DNA from: Nannocystaceae bacterium
GTDB lineage: Bacteria; Myxococcota_A; Polyangia; Nannocystales; Nannocystaceae
Direction of reading: 5' to 3'
Assembly: GCA_019694555.1 (NCBI GenBank)
Contig: JAIBBS010000028.1
Location: 1-59,141 of the forward strand
DNA: 59,141 nucleotides
Numbering within the stretch: position 1 is the stretch's first letter; each line of letters opens with the position of its first letter. Below, piece after piece: positions 28,753-38,592 of the stretch. Position numbers and translations under genes: made by a program. The notes beneath the pieces are model-generated. The model made no database searches. It saw only the letters and a program-made list of their open reading frames with translations, and had not been told where the DNA came from.

Positions 28753-29435
28753 GCGGCGAAGAGCTGATCTTCTATCTGTTCGCCGCGATCGCGGTGGTGT
28801 CGGCGCTGGCGACGGTGTCGCGCCGCAACCCGGTGGTCGCCGCGGTGTGGCTGGTCGTGACCTTCTTCGCGGTCGCGGTCTGCTACCTGCTGCTGTCGGC
28901 GACGTTCCTCGCGGCGATCCAGATCCTGGTCTACGCCGGCGCGATGATGGTGCTGTTCGTCTTCGTGATCATGGTGCTCGACGTCGACGAGCGCGGTCGC
29001 GAGGAGCACCGCCGGCCGACCCGCATCGCCCGCGTGGGCTACTACGGCTCGCTGCTTCTGGCCGGTGGCTTCATCGCGTGGGTGCTGCTGGGCACGCTGG
29101 CGCGGCAGTACCTCAACCCCGGCGCCGATCTGAGCAAGACGCCGGACTTCGGCACGGCCAACGCCATCGGCCGCGAGATCTTCACCGACTACCTGTTCGC
29201 GTTCGAGGCCATCTCGCTGCTGCTGCTGGCGGCGGTGATCGGCGCGGTCGTGGTCGCCCGCAACCGCCGCGATCGCGAGAAGGACTCGCTGCAGACCGGC
29301 ATGTCCCACGCCGCGCGCCACGCCGCCGGCGTGGCCGAGCTCCCGCCCGTGCCCGGCGACATCGCGCCGCCCGGCCCGACCCCGGTCACCGACTTCGGCG
29401 CGCCGTCGGCCACTGGCCACGACGGCGGCACCTGA
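28749..29435 (+). CDS. nuoJ: NADH-quinone oxidoreductase subunit J with C-terminal tail
   Basis: Membrane subunit of complex I close to the quinone site, with five hydrophobic helices in the first 175 residues. [21 protein letters not shown] is the conserved helix 3 region with the pi-bulge. The protein is 228 residues; the last 55 (from about ARNRRDREK) are hydrophilic and Pro/Gly/Ala-rich, longer than usual for NuoJ. GTG 28749 overlaps the nuoF stop by 4 bp, giving translational coupling. nuoK follows after 31 bp. Confidence 0.9.
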
Positions 29436-29466
29436 GCACGCACGGCCCATCCCCACGAGGTCCCCG

Positions 29467-29769
29467 ATGGTCCCCATCACGCACTTTCTCTACCTCGCGT
29501 TCGCGCTGTTCCTCATCGGTGCCGCCGGCGTGCTGCTGCGCCGCAACGTGCTCATCGTGCTGATGAGCGTGGAGCTGATGCTCAACGCCGCCAACATCGC
29601 GCTGGTCGCGTTCTCGCGCCAGTGGGGCAACGCCGACGGCCAGGTGCTGGCGATGTTCACCATCGCGGTCGCGGCCGCCGAGGCCGCGGTCGGCCTGGCC
29701 ATCGTGGTCTCCATCTTCCGTGCCCGCACCGGCACGGACATCGACGATCTCTCGCTCCTGCGCGACTGA
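29467..29769 (+). CDS. nuoK: NADH-quinone oxidoreductase subunit K
   Basis: Small antiporter-like membrane subunit of complex I, exactly 100 residues with three helices, the standard size. The two buried glutamates needed for proton translocation are visible in [12 protein letters not shown] and [11 protein letters not shown]. The ATG at 29467 has a GAGG ribosome site 7 nt upstream. It sits between nuoJ and nuoL as in most nuo operons and, unlike J, L, M and N here, has no extra tail. Confidence 0.95.
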   Translation: MVPITHFLYLAFALFLIGAAGVLLRRNVLIVLMSVELMLNAANIALVAFSRQWGNADGQVLAMFTIAVAAAEAAVGLAIVVSIFRARTGTDIDDLSLLRD

Positions 29770-29785
29770 GGCCAGCGACCCCGCC

Positions 29786-32080
29786 ATGAACGAAGCCAAT
29801 CTCACCCTCGGCTGGATCCCGCTGTTCCCGCTGGTCGCGGCGCTCGTGAACCTCGTGTTCGGGCGCTGGTTCATGCGCACCCTCGGCGACCGGCTCGGTC
29901 GCGAGGTCGTGCACCTGATCGCCATCGGCGCGGTCGCGTTCTCGTGCTTCTACACCTTCTCGATCGTGTTCGAAGCGATGATCGGGCAGGGCTACGAGCG
30001 CGTGGTCCATCGCATCTACCCGTGGATCGTCTCGGGCGAGACGATGATCGGGTTCGACCTCATGATCGACCACCTCTCGGCGGTCATGTGCATGGTCGTG
30101 ACCGGCGTGGGTCTGCTGATCCACATCTTCTCGGTCGGCTACATGGCCAAGGACGGGTCGTACTGGCGCTACTTCGCCTACCTCAACCTGTTCATGGCCG
30201 CGATGCTCGTGCTGGTCATGGGCAAGTCGCTCGTGCTCACGTTCGTGGGCTGGGAGGGCGTCGGGCTCTGCTCGTACCTGCTCATCGGCTACTACTACGA
30301 CGAGAGCGAGAAGGCCTCGGCCGGACGCAAGGCCTTCATCGTCAACCGCATCGGCGACTTCGGCGTGATCCTGGGCATGCTGCTCATCTACGCCGTCACC
30401 CACAGCCTCGACTACGACGCGATCAAGGCGGCGTGCGCGGCGGGGCCCGACTCGGCGCTGGTGACCCAGACCATCTTCGGCATGTCGATCGCGACCGCGG
30501 CGACGATGCTGCTGTTCGTCGGCTGCACCGGCAAGAGCGCCCAGCTGCCGCTGTACACCTGGCTGCCCGACGCCATGGCCGGCCCGACGCCGGTCAGCGC
30601 GCTGATCCACGCCGCGACCATGGTCACCGCCGGCGTGTACCTGATCGTGCGGCTCAACCCGCTCTTCGCGCTGTCGCCGGTGACGATGTCGACCGTCGCG
30701 CTGGTCGGTGCCATCACGGCGCTGTTCGCCGCGACCATCGGCATCACGCAGAACGACATCAAGAAGGTGCTGGCCTACTCGACGGTCTCGCAGCTGGGCT
30801 ACATGTTCCTGGCCGCGGGCATGGGCGCCTGGGTCGCGGCGGTGTTCCACCTCGTCACCCACGCGTTCTTCAAGGCGTGTCTGTTCCTGGGCTCGGGCGC
30901 CGTCATCGACGCGTGCCACCACGAGCAGGACATCCGCAAGATGGGCGGGCTGCGCAAGAAGATGCCGTGGACCGCGGGCACCTTCCTCATCTCGTGCCTG
31001 GCCATCGCCGGCATCCCGATCTTCTCGGGCTTCTTCTCCAAGGACGAGATCCTGCTGCACGCGTACACCAACGCGAGCGCATGGTCGCCGGGGCTCAACT
31101 ACGTCGCGTACGGCCTGGGCCTCGCGGCGGCGCTGTGCACCGCGTTCTACATGTTCCGGCTGTACTTTCTCACCTTCGAGGGCAACTTCCGCGGCGACCA
31201 CCACACCTGGGAGCACCACGTCCACGAGCAGTGGATCATGTCGTTCCCGCTGGTCGTGCTCGCGGGCCTGGCGACCTTCGGTGGCTTCCTCGGCGTGCCG
31301 CACGTGCTGCCGGGTCACCTGCCGCACGTGCTCGACGAGTGGCTGCATCCCATCACGCAGCTGTCGGCGACGTTCTCGGGTGAGTACTTCGTCGGCGTGC
31401 GCGAGGGCTTCGGCGACGAACACGGTCACGTGCGCGCGGGCGTCGAGCTCGGCGGCATGGGCCTCTCGGTCGGCATCGCCGTCATCGGCATCCTGTTCGC
31501 GCGCTCGCTGTACGCCCGCGGCCCCTCGGCCGAGGCGGCTTCGTGGGCGCAGAAGCTCGGCGGGCTCTACCGCGCCAGCGTGGGCAAGTACTTCGTCGAC
31601 GAGATCTACGACCGCGGCATCGTGCGCCCGCTGCGTTTCGCCAGCGCGGTGACCTACCAGGCGGTGGACCAAGGTCTGGTCGACGGTGTCGGCGTCGGCG
31701 GCGTGTCGTGGACCGTCGGCGCGCTCGGCAACCGTGCGCGCATCTGGCACAACGGCAACGTCCGCCGCTACCTCGCGGTGCTGCTGCTGGGCGTGGGCTT
31801 GGTGCTCGCGTCGGTGTTCGCCAATCCCACCGTCGCGGTGGTCGGCCCCAACCCGGTGCACCCGGTCGACGCCGGTGGTCTGCGCCCGACCCTGGGCGCG
31901 CAGCCGATCCACATCGAGGGCCCGACGCTGTTCACCGACACGCCGTGGTTCGAGTTCGACGCCGGCCCCGCGAGCGTGCGCCGGCCCGGGCCACCACCAC
32001 CGCCCGACGACAAACCCCTGCAGCCGCCGCCGCGTGACCCCAAGCCCGTGGTCGAGCGTGACCGCAAAGGTGCGCCATGA
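29786..32080 (+). CDS. nuoL: NADH-quinone oxidoreductase subunit L with Pro-rich tail
   Basis: Distal proton-pumping antiporter-like subunit of complex I with the long lateral helix. The 764-residue protein shows GWEGVGLCSYLLIGYYY, the Lys-bearing FVGCTGKSAQLPLYTWLPDAMAGPTPVSALIHAATMV (quoted here in pieces: GKSAQLPLYTWLPDAM, PTPVSALIHAATM) and FFSKDEIL. After the last helix near residue 678, about 85 extra residues form a Pro/Asp-rich hydrophilic tail with a PPPPPDDKP run. ATG 29786 is preceded by GAGG. The last codons overlap nuoM by 4 bp. Confidence 0.93.
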   Translation: MNEANLTLGWIPLFPLVAALVNLVFGRWFMRTLGDRLGREVVHLIAIGAVAFSCFYTFSIVFEAMIGQGYERVVHRIYPWIVSGETMIGFDLMIDHLSAVMCMVVTGVGLLIHIFSVGYMAKDGSYWRYFAYLNLFMAAMLVLVMGKSLVLTFVGWEGVGLCSYLLIGYYYDESEKASAGRKAFIVNRIGDFGVILGMLLIYAVTHSLDYDAIKAACAAGPDSALVTQTIFGMSIATAATMLLFVGCTGKSAQLPLYTWLPDAMAGPTPVSALIHAATMVTAGVYLIVRLNPLFALSPVTMSTVALVGAITALFAATIGITQNDIKKVLAYSTVSQLGYMFLAAGMGAWVAAVFHLVTHAFFKACLFLGSGAVIDACHHEQDIRKMGGLRKKMPWTAGTFLISCLAIAGIPIFSGFFSKDEILLHAYTNASAWSPGLNYVAYGLGLAAALCTAFYMFRLYFLTFEGNFRGDHHTWEHHVHEQWIMSFPLVVLAGLATFGGFLGVPHVLPGHLPHVLDEWLHPITQLSATFSGEYFVGVREGFGDEHGHVRAGVELGGMGLSVGIAVIGILFARSLYARGPSAEAASWAQKLGGLYRASVGKYFVDEIYDRGIVRPLRFASAVTYQAVDQGLVDGVGVGGVSWTVGALGNRARIWHNGNVRRYLAVLLLGVGLVLASVFANPTVAVVGPNPVHPVDAGGLRPTLGAQPIHIEGPTLFTDTPWFEFDAGPASVRRPGPPPPPDDKPLQPPPRDPKPVVERDRKGAP

Positions 32081-33984
32081 CCGACGTGCTGACGATGTTG
32101 CTGCTCGTGCCGATGCTCGGCGCGCTGGTGGTCGCCACGCTGCCGCAGAGCGAGAGCCGCCTGGCCCAGGGCGTGGGGCTCGCGTTCGCGGCGCTGGAGT
32201 TCCTGATCTCGATCCCGCTGGGGACCGGCTTCGTCGCAGGCGAGGCCGGCATGCAGTTCGAGACCAAGCTGCCGTGGATCCGCGATCTGGGTATCTACTA
32301 CCACGTCGGTGTCGACGGCTTCAGCCTGTGGATCGTGCTCTTGACCACGCTGCTGACGCCGCTGTGCATCCTCGGCGCGTGGAAGTCGATCGAGAAGCGC
32401 GGCGGTGAGTTCGTCGCGGCGATGCTCGTGCTCGAGACCGGCATGATCGGCGCACTGGTCGCGCTCGACATGATCCTGTTCTTCGTGTTCTGGGAGCTGA
32501 TGCTGGTGCCGATGGCGCTGATCATCGGCATCTGGGGCAGCGAGCAGCGCGTCGCGGCCGCCATCAAGTTCTTCCTCTACACGATGATCGGCTCGGCGCT
32601 GATGCTGGCCGCGATCATCTATCTCGCGGTGCAGCACCACAACGCCAGCGGTGGCGTGTGGAGCTTCGACTACGTCGACCTGTCGCAGGTGGTGCTGACG
32701 CCGCAGGAGCAGCTGTGGTGCTTCTGGGCCTTCGTCGCGAGCTTCGCGATCAAGGTGCCGCTGTTCCCGGTGCACACCTGGCTGCCCGACGCGCACACGC
32801 AGGCGCCCACGCCCGGCTCGGTGATCCTGGCCGGCGTGCTGCTCAAGCTCGGCACCTACGGCCTGCTGCGCTTCGCGTACCCGCTGTTCCCGCTGGCGGC
32901 CGGCGAGGGCTCGCAGCTGCTGGCCATCCTCGCGGTCGTGGGCATCGTCTACGGCGCGATGGTGGCGTGGGTGCAGAGCGACGCCAAGCGGCTGGTCGCG
33001 TACTCCTCGGTGAGCCACATGGGCTTCATCGTGCTGGGCATCGCCAGCTTCAGCACCCAGGGCCTGACCGGCGCGACCTACCAGAGCCTCGCGCACGGCC
33101 TGACCACCGGCGCGCTGTTCATGTCGATCGGCGTGCTCTACGAGCGTCGCCACACCCGCGCGATGTCGGAGTTCGGCGGGCTGGCCAAGCCGATGCCGAT
33201 CTTCGCGGCGATGTTCATGGTCGCGATGTTGGGCTCGGCCGGCGTGCCGGGTCTGGTCGGCTTCGTGGGCGAGTTCCTGATCATGGTCGGGACCTTCACC
33301 CACGGTGGCCTGACGCTGTTCGCGGTGCCGATCCTCGTGATGGTCGCGGCGACCGGCGTCATCCTCGGCGTGGTCTACCTGCTGCACCTGTTCCAAAAGG
33401 TGATGTTCGGGCCGCTGTCGAACCCCAAGAACGTCGACTTGCCGGATCTGAACCTGCGCGAGGTGCTGGTGTTCTTGCCGTTCGTCGGGCTCATCGCGCT
33501 GATGGGTCTTTACCCGCGGCCGTTCACCGCACGCATCGACCCCACCGCCCAGGCCGCGGTGGCGCAGTTCAACCTCAAGCGCTGCGCGTCGATCTTCAAC
33601 GCCAACGGTGACAGCGCACGCATGCTCGCCGAGCTGGTCGACAAGTGCCCCGACCCCGAGGCGCGCATCGCCGCAACCTACGGCGACGAGCGGCCCGCGA
33701 CCGCGGCGAAGGACGCGGCCGCGCGTGCGGCCAAGGCTGCCGCAGCGCCGGCGCCCGCAGCCGCGCCCGGCGACGCGAAGCTCGACGCCAAGGTCGATGC
33801 CAAGGCCGAGGGCAAGGGCGCGCCGCGCCCGGACGTGAAGATCGAGCCCGCGCCGCGACCGGGCGCCGTGCCGATGGATCCGGCCACGCTCGAACGGCGC
33901 AAGGCCGAGGCCGCCGCGCGCCGCGACGCCGCCAAGGCCGCCGACACCAAGGCCGCCGACGCCAAGGCGGGAGGCAACCCGTGA
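32077..33984 (+). CDS. nuoM: NADH-quinone oxidoreductase subunit M with Ala/Lys-rich tail
   Basis: Antiporter-like proton-pumping subunit of complex I. The core (residues 1-485, about 14 helices) has the conserved Glu in FFVFWELMLVPMALIIGIWG, the Lys helix FAIKVPLFPVHTWLPDAH and SSVSHMGFIVLGI. A further 150 residues follow the core: first a mixed region with two Cys, then an Ala/Lys/Asp/Pro low-complexity stretch containing DAKLDAKVDAK, unlike ordinary NuoM. ATG 32077 overlaps the nuoL stop (ATGA) and has AAAGG upstream. The nuoN start overlaps its stop. Confidence 0.93.
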   Translation: MTDVLTMLLLVPMLGALVVATLPQSESRLAQGVGLAFAALEFLISIPLGTGFVAGEAGMQFETKLPWIRDLGIYYHVGVDGFSLWIVLLTTLLTPLCILGAWKSIEKRGGEFVAAMLVLETGMIGALVALDMILFFVFWELMLVPMALIIGIWGSEQRVAAAIKFFLYTMIGSALMLAAIIYLAVQHHNASGGVWSFDYVDLSQVVLTPQEQLWCFWAFVASFAIKVPLFPVHTWLPDAHTQAPTPGSVILAGVLLKLGTYGLLRFAYPLFPLAAGEGSQLLAILAVVGIVYGAMVAWVQSDAKRLVAYSSVSHMGFIVLGIASFSTQGLTGATYQSLAHGLTTGALFMSIGVLYERRHTRAMSEFGGLAKPMPIFAAMFMVAMLGSAGVPGLVGFVGEFLIMVGTFTHGGLTLFAVPILVMVAATGVILGVVYLLHLFQKVMFGPLSNPKNVDLPDLNLREVLVFLPFVGLIALMGLYPRPFTARIDPTAQAAVAQFNLKRCASIFNANGDSARMLAELVDKCPDPEARIAATYGDERPATAAKDAAARAAKAAAAPAPAAAPGDAKLDAKVDAKAEGKGAPRPDVKIEPAPRPGAVPMDPATLERRKAEAAARRDAAKAADTKAADAKAGGNP

Positions 33985-36035
33985 CCGCTCTGCTCGCACT
34001 CCTCGCTCCCGCGGCCGCCGCGGCGCCCGCACCCTCGAGCGTCGGCGCGACCGCGCTGGCCGACATGGGCCACCTCGCGCCGATGATGATCGTCGCGGTG
34101 TGGTCGCTGCTGTTGCTGGCGGCCGATGCCTTCGCCGGCGGCGGCATGCGGCAGTTCCAGCGCCGCGTGGCGCTGTCGGGCCTCGCGTTGGCCGGCGCCG
34201 CCGCGCTGATGCAGTTCGGCACCGTCGAGTACGACGCAGGCGTGCCGGTGTTCTCCGGCATGCTCGCGGTCGATCACTTCTCGGTGCTGCTCGACCTCGG
34301 CGTCATCGCCGTGATGGCGGGCGTGCTCGCGTTCGCCGGCGACTACGCGCGGTCGCACCGCTTCGAGTACGGCGAGCAGGAGTCGCTCGTGCTCATCGCC
34401 GGCTTCGGCATGATGATCCTGAACCACTCGACCGATCTGGTCGCGGTGTTCCTGGGCATCGAGACCATGAGCATCGCGATCTACGTGCTCGTGGGCGCGC
34501 GCTGGAACGCGCGGGCCTCGGCCGAGGCGGCGTTCAAGTACTTCATCATGGGCGCGTTCTCGTCGGGCCTGCTGCTGATGGGCATCGCGCTGGTGTACGG
34601 CGCGACCGGCACGACCCACCTCGACCAGATCGCGGGCCAGGTCGCGCAGGTGTTCACGCAGTGGGGCGCGTCGCAGCCCTACGTCGATCTCGCGCTGCAT
34701 CCCGAGGGCGCGCCGGCGGAGGCCGTGCGCCACGCCATCGACAAGTCGGTCATGGGCATGGCGCCGGCGGCGTTGTTCATCCCCGGCCTGCTGCTGCTGC
34801 TCACGGGCCTGCTGTTCAAGGTCTCCGCGGTGCCGTTCCACATGTGGACGCCCGATGCCTACGACGGCGCGCCGACCCCGACGACCGCGTTCATGGCCGC
34901 GGGCGTCAAGATCGGCGGCTTCGCGGCGCTGCTCAAGGTCTTCGTCGGTTCGTTCGCGACGCAACGCCTGGCCACCGCGCCCTACGGCTGGACCTCGGTG
35001 GTGGCTGTGCTCGCGCTGGCGACCATGACCATCGGCAACTTGGCCGCGGTGCAGCAGAGCAACGTCAAGCGCCTGCTCGCGTACAGCTCCATCGCGCACG
35101 TCGGCTACATCTTGGTCGGCGTCGTCGCGGCGGCGAACTTCTACGGCCACGCGTTCTCGATCGGCACCATGCGCGCGGCCGACCAGATCGAGTGGTCGCG
35201 CGAGACCGGCGACTTCTCGGTCGCGGCGGTGCTGTTCTACGTGCTCACCTACGCGATCGCGACCCTGGGCGCGTTCGCGTGCGTCAGCTGGTACGGCGCC
35301 AACAAGACCGAGGGCACCACCGCGCACGAGTGGTCGGGGCTGGCGCAGCGCCACCCGGGCATGGCGCTGGGGCTCACGATCTGCCTCTTGTCGCTGATGG
35401 GCATGCCGCCCACGGTCGGCTTCTTCGGAAAGCTCGCGATCTTCCGCGCCGCGCTCGAGAACGACAACCCGATGATGCGGGTGTTGGTCGTGAGCGCGCT
35501 GCTCAACTCGGTCGTGGGTGCGTACTACTACCTGCGGCTGGTGGTGAGCATGTACTTCCGCCCGCCCAGCACCACCGAGGTGCCGACCTTGCCCGGTCGC
35601 GGTGCGCGGGTGGTCGTGGGGCTGTGCGCCGCGGCGGCGCTGCTGACCGGCATCCTCGGTGACACCGCGTTCCGTCGCGCCGAGCTGGCGGCGGCGGGCT
35701 TCCCGTACGCGGCGGGCACCGAGCGTCGCGCGGCGTGGGTCGACAAGCTGCGCACGCGGTGGGAGGACGAGGCGCTCGCGGACGAGGCGGCCGCCGAGGC
35801 GGACGCGAAGGCGCCCGCGAACGGCAAGGCCGATGCGAAGGCGCCCGCCGAAGGCAAGGCGGACGCGAAGGCGCCCGGCGAAGGCAAGGCCGACGCGAAG
35901 GCGCCGGGCGACGCGAAGGCGCCGGGCGAAGCCAAGGCCGACGCGAAGGCGCCGGGCGACGCGAAGGCGCCCGGCGGCGACGCGAAGGCGCCCAAGGGCG
36001 ACGGCAAGGCCGAGGACGTCAAGCGGGCGCCCTGA
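33981..36035 (+). CDS. nuoN: NADH-quinone oxidoreductase subunit N with DAKAP-repeat tail
   Basis: Third antiporter-like subunit of complex I, 684 residues. The core shows FLGIETMSIAIYVLVG with the conserved Glu, LLFKVSAVPFHMWTPDAYDGA with the Lys, and AYSSIAHVGYILVG. From about residue 588 a 97-residue tail begins; it contains eight Asp-Ala-Lys-Ala-Pro repeats, mostly spaced by Gly-Glu-Gly-Lys or Gly, and ends in a basic segment. Normal NuoN lacks it. GTG 33981 overlaps the nuoM stop and has GGAGG 6 nt upstream, the best ribosome site in the operon. Confidence 0.93.
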   Translation: MTALLALLAPAAAAAPAPSSVGATALADMGHLAPMMIVAVWSLLLLAADAFAGGGMRQFQRRVALSGLALAGAAALMQFGTVEYDAGVPVFSGMLAVDHFSVLLDLGVIAVMAGVLAFAGDYARSHRFEYGEQESLVLIAGFGMMILNHSTDLVAVFLGIETMSIAIYVLVGARWNARASAEAAFKYFIMGAFSSGLLLMGIALVYGATGTTHLDQIAGQVAQVFTQWGASQPYVDLALHPEGAPAEAVRHAIDKSVMGMAPAALFIPGLLLLLTGLLFKVSAVPFHMWTPDAYDGAPTPTTAFMAAGVKIGGFAALLKVFVGSFATQRLATAPYGWTSVVAVLALATMTIGNLAAVQQSNVKRLLAYSSIAHVGYILVGVVAAANFYGHAFSIGTMRAADQIEWSRETGDFSVAAVLFYVLTYAIATLGAFACVSWYGANKTEGTTAHEWSGLAQRHPGMALGLTICLLSLMGMPPTVGFFGKLAIFRAALENDNPMMRVLVVSALLNSVVGAYYYLRLVVSMYFRPPSTTEVPTLPGRGARVVVGLCAAAALLTGILGDTAFRRAELAAAGFPYAAGTERRAAWVDKLRTRWEDEALADEAAAEADAKAPANGKADAKAPAEGKADAKAPGEGKADAKAPGDAKAPGEAKADAKAPGDAKAPGGDAKAPKGDGKAEDVKRAP
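35802..35994 (+). repeat. nuoN: In-frame minisatellite encoding the NuoN tail
   Basis: Imperfect tandem repeats of a GACGCGAAGGCGCC core, alternating between roughly 30-bp and 15-bp spacing, encode the Asp-Ala-Lys-Ala-Pro units. Spacing is always a multiple of three, so unit gain or loss would keep the frame. Near-identity between units suggests recent slippage or unequal exchange. Confidence 0.75.
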
Positions 36036-36040
36036 CGCCC

Positions 36041-36973
36041 ATGCGCGTGCTGGTGACCGGCGCGGCCGGCAGCCTCGGCCGCAACGTCGTCGAGGCCGCG
36101 CTCGCGCGGGGCCTGCAGGTGCGCGCGCTGGTGCGCGACCCCTCGCGCGCGGCGTCGCTGCCGGGCGTCGAGTGGATCGCTGGCGACGCGCGCGATGCTG
36201 CGGCGCTGACCGAGGCAGCGCGCGGCTGCGAGGCGCTGCTGCACCTGGTCAACGTCAAGATCTCCGACACCTGGGTGAGCACGACCGCGGCGCTGCTGGA
36301 CGCCGCGATCGCGGCCTGTCGCGCGACCGGGGCGCGTCTGGTGTTCCCGGCCAACGTGTGGATCTACGGCCGCGGTCGCGGCACGCCGATCGACGAGTCG
36401 GTGCCGCCGTCGCCGTGCTCGCGCATGGGCCAGGCGCGCGCGGACAAGGAGCGCCGCATCGCCGAGTCGGGCGCGCGCTTCGTGATGCTGCGCTTGCCCG
36501 AGTTCTACGGCCCGCACGTGCAGACGCTGACGGGCCCGCCGCTGCAACGCATCGCGCAGGGCAAGACCGCGACGTGGTTCGGGCCGCCCGACGTGACGGT
36601 CGACTTCACGTTCATGCCCGATGCTGCGCGAGCGCTGCTCGAGGTCGGCCTCGGTGCCGACGACGGCGAGGTCTTCCACATGCCCGGCGTCGCAGCGACC
36701 TCGCCGCGGGCCTTCTTCGCGCTCGCGCGCGAGCTCGCCGGCGGCGGTGGCTTCCGTGCGATGCCGCCATGGGTCGTGCGCGTCGCCGGCGTGGTCCATC
36801 CGACCGCGCGGGCCTTCGCCGACATCTTGCACCTGTGGACCGATCCCATCGCGATGGACGGCAGCAAGCTGCGCGCGCGCTTCCCCGCGCTGACGCAGAC
36901 CAGCTACCGTGACGGCCTGGCGCAGACGCTCGCGTGGTTGCGACGCAACCCCGACGCGCGCATGTACGCGTGA
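36041..36973 (+). CDS. Atypical SDR / NAD(P)-binding epimerase-like protein
   Basis: A 310-residue Rossmann-fold protein of the extended or atypical short-chain dehydrogenase group. The nucleotide site VTGAAGSLGRNVV is intact near residues 5-17. The position of the catalytic YxxxK in normal epimerases is read as Ser-Arg-Met-Gly-Gln-Ala-Arg, so Tyr and Lys appear replaced by Met and Arg, arguing against standard oxidoreductase chemistry. It starts 5 bp after the nuoN stop and is probably co-transcribed. Mitochondrial complex I has an atypical SDR subunit (NDUFA9), which makes the location suggestive but proves nothing. ATG 36041 is the only plausible start. Confidence 0.72.
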   Translation: MRVLVTGAAGSLGRNVVEAALARGLQVRALVRDPSRAASLPGVEWIAGDARDAAALTEAARGCEALLHLVNVKISDTWVSTTAALLDAAIAACRATGARLVFPANVWIYGRGRGTPIDESVPPSPCSRMGQARADKERRIAESGARFVMLRLPEFYGPHVQTLTGPPLQRIAQGKTATWFGPPDVTVDFTFMPDAARALLEVGLGADDGEVFHMPGVAATSPRAFFALARELAGGGGFRAMPPWVVRVAGVVHPTARAFADILHLWTDPIAMDGSKLRARFPALTQTSYRDGLAQTLAWLRRNPDARMYA

Positions 36974-37038
36974 CGGCTTCGCTGGCGCAATCGACCGCGC
37001 CCGTGGAACCGCGGCGCGGCGCTGCCGTTGAGCAAGGC

Positions 37039-38559
37039 ATGGATCCTCGACGGCATCGCGTCCACGCAGCGATCGTGCTCGCCCTCGCCGCGCTCGCGCC
37101 CGCGTGCCACCGTCCGCGCGGCCCCACCACCGCCGCCGCGGTCGCAGAGGCCGCCGGCGCGTCGCTGGTCGGCAGCGGCGGCCCGATGGTGATCGGTCGC
37201 GCCGATCCGCTGGGGCGGTGGATCATGTTCTGCGAGGTCCGGCGCGACACCGACGGCGACGGCCGGGTCTGGGGCGGTGCGTCGAACCACGGCCTGGTCG
37301 GCGACGTGTTCGAGCCGCAGCTGTGGCGCGAGGGCACGCAGCAGCCGCTGCAGGCATTCCTCGATGCGAGCGACGACGGTCGCTGGCTGGTGCTGCGGGC
37401 CCGCGACGCGACCGTGCTCGTCGACGTCGAGCGCGGCACGCAGACGCCGCTGCAGGTGGCGCCGGCGGCCGATCCCTACAGCTTCGCGCCGCGGGTCGAG
37501 TTCGCCCGCGGGGCCGCACGCATGCTGTACGTGCGCAGCGTCGTCGATGGCGGCGAGGTCGTGGTGCGCGAGCTCGACAGCGGCCGCGAGCACGCGCTGC
37601 ACGCCGACGGCGGCACGCTGTGGCGCGCGTGGTTCGACGACGACGGCGAGCACGTCTGGGCCGATCGGGTGGACGGCGGCGTGGACGACCTGCCGGTCGC
37701 GGACACCAACCTCGTGCTCGGTGCGTGCCAGGCCAGTGCCGCGACCAGCACCTGGGGCGCGTGGTCGGGCCAGCCGCCGCAACGGCTGACCGCCCAGGAC
37801 GGCCGCCTGCTGGCGCCGTCGCCGGGCGGGCTGGCGTACCTGGGCGGCGCGCTGCTCGAGCGCGAGGACGACGGGCGGCTGGTGTTGCGACGCGGCGGCG
37901 CGCGCTCCGAGGTCGCGCCGGCGGCGTGTCAGGCCCGCGTGCTCCACCTCGATCGCGCCAAGCAGCTGTTGTTCTACGCGTGCGAGAGCGAGGCCCGCAC
38001 CGACACGGAGCAGCGCGATGGGTGGAGCCGCACCGAGGTGCGCGCACCGCTGCGCCGCTGGTACGGCGGCGCGTCGATGCCGGTCGGCGAGGTGCTGACG
38101 CTGTGGGACCACGACGTGCTCGATCACCGCTGGCTGGTCAACGAGACCGACGCCGGCGTCGAGTTCGACTTCGACACCGGCGCCGCCGCGAGCCCCAGGC
38201 GCAACTGGATCGTCGCGAAGTGGCGCGAGCAGGGCCTGGTGGTGCTGCGCGACGGCACGCCGTGCCTGGTCGAGCTGGCCACGCAGGTGCGGCGCTGCTT
38301 CGAGGGCGAGCGGCGCATCGATCCCAGCTTCTACGGCTCGGAGTCGATCACCGGTGGCCCGGTGGTGATGCTCCCGGTCGGCGCCTCGCGCGGTGCGGTG
38401 GTCGATCTCGTCGCCGCGCGGGTGCTGGGTTTCGTGCCCGAGCGCGCGCGCGTGCACGCCGTCGACGCGAACGGCCGCGTGCTGGTGGGCCCGCCCGACG
38501 AATACGGGGTCATCGCGGGTCCGCTGCAGTGGCAGCCGCTCGCGGCGCTGGCCCGCTGA
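37039..38559 (+). CDS. Lipoprotein with propeller-like beta repeats
   Basis: A 506-residue predicted lipoprotein: ATG 37039 opens a basic segment and hydrophobic core ending Ala-Pro-Ala-Cys (Cys23). The mature part is beta-rich with repeating blocks such as WLVLRARDATVLVDVERGT, VVVRELDSGREHALH and LVVLRDGTPCLVELATQVRR, compatible with a WD40/TolB-type propeller; an Asp-Thr-Asp-Gly-Asp-Gly loop near residue 75 could bind calcium. No enzymatic motif seen. In-frame codons upstream to 36934 overlap the SDR gene and look like shadow. Function unknown. Confidence 0.65.
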   Translation: MDPRRHRVHAAIVLALAALAPACHRPRGPTTAAAVAEAAGASLVGSGGPMVIGRADPLGRWIMFCEVRRDTDGDGRVWGGASNHGLVGDVFEPQLWREGTQQPLQAFLDASDDGRWLVLRARDATVLVDVERGTQTPLQVAPAADPYSFAPRVEFARGAARMLYVRSVVDGGEVVVRELDSGREHALHADGGTLWRAWFDDDGEHVWADRVDGGVDDLPVADTNLVLGACQASAATSTWGAWSGQPPQRLTAQDGRLLAPSPGGLAYLGGALLEREDDGRLVLRRGGARSEVAPAACQARVLHLDRAKQLLFYACESEARTDTEQRDGWSRTEVRAPLRRWYGGASMPVGEVLTLWDHDVLDHRWLVNETDAGVEFDFDTGAAASPRRNWIVAKWREQGLVVLRDGTPCLVELATQVRRCFEGERRIDPSFYGSESITGGPVVMLPVGASRGAVVDLVAARVLGFVPERARVHAVDANGRVLVGPPDEYGVIAGPLQWQPLAALAR

Positions 38560-38592
38560 GCCGCCGGCAGGCGCGGCCGCGGCCGGGCGGCG

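Noticed and set aside
35802..35994. Possible CRISPR-like array
   Set aside because: The repeats are in frame, have no unique spacers and encode the NuoN tail.
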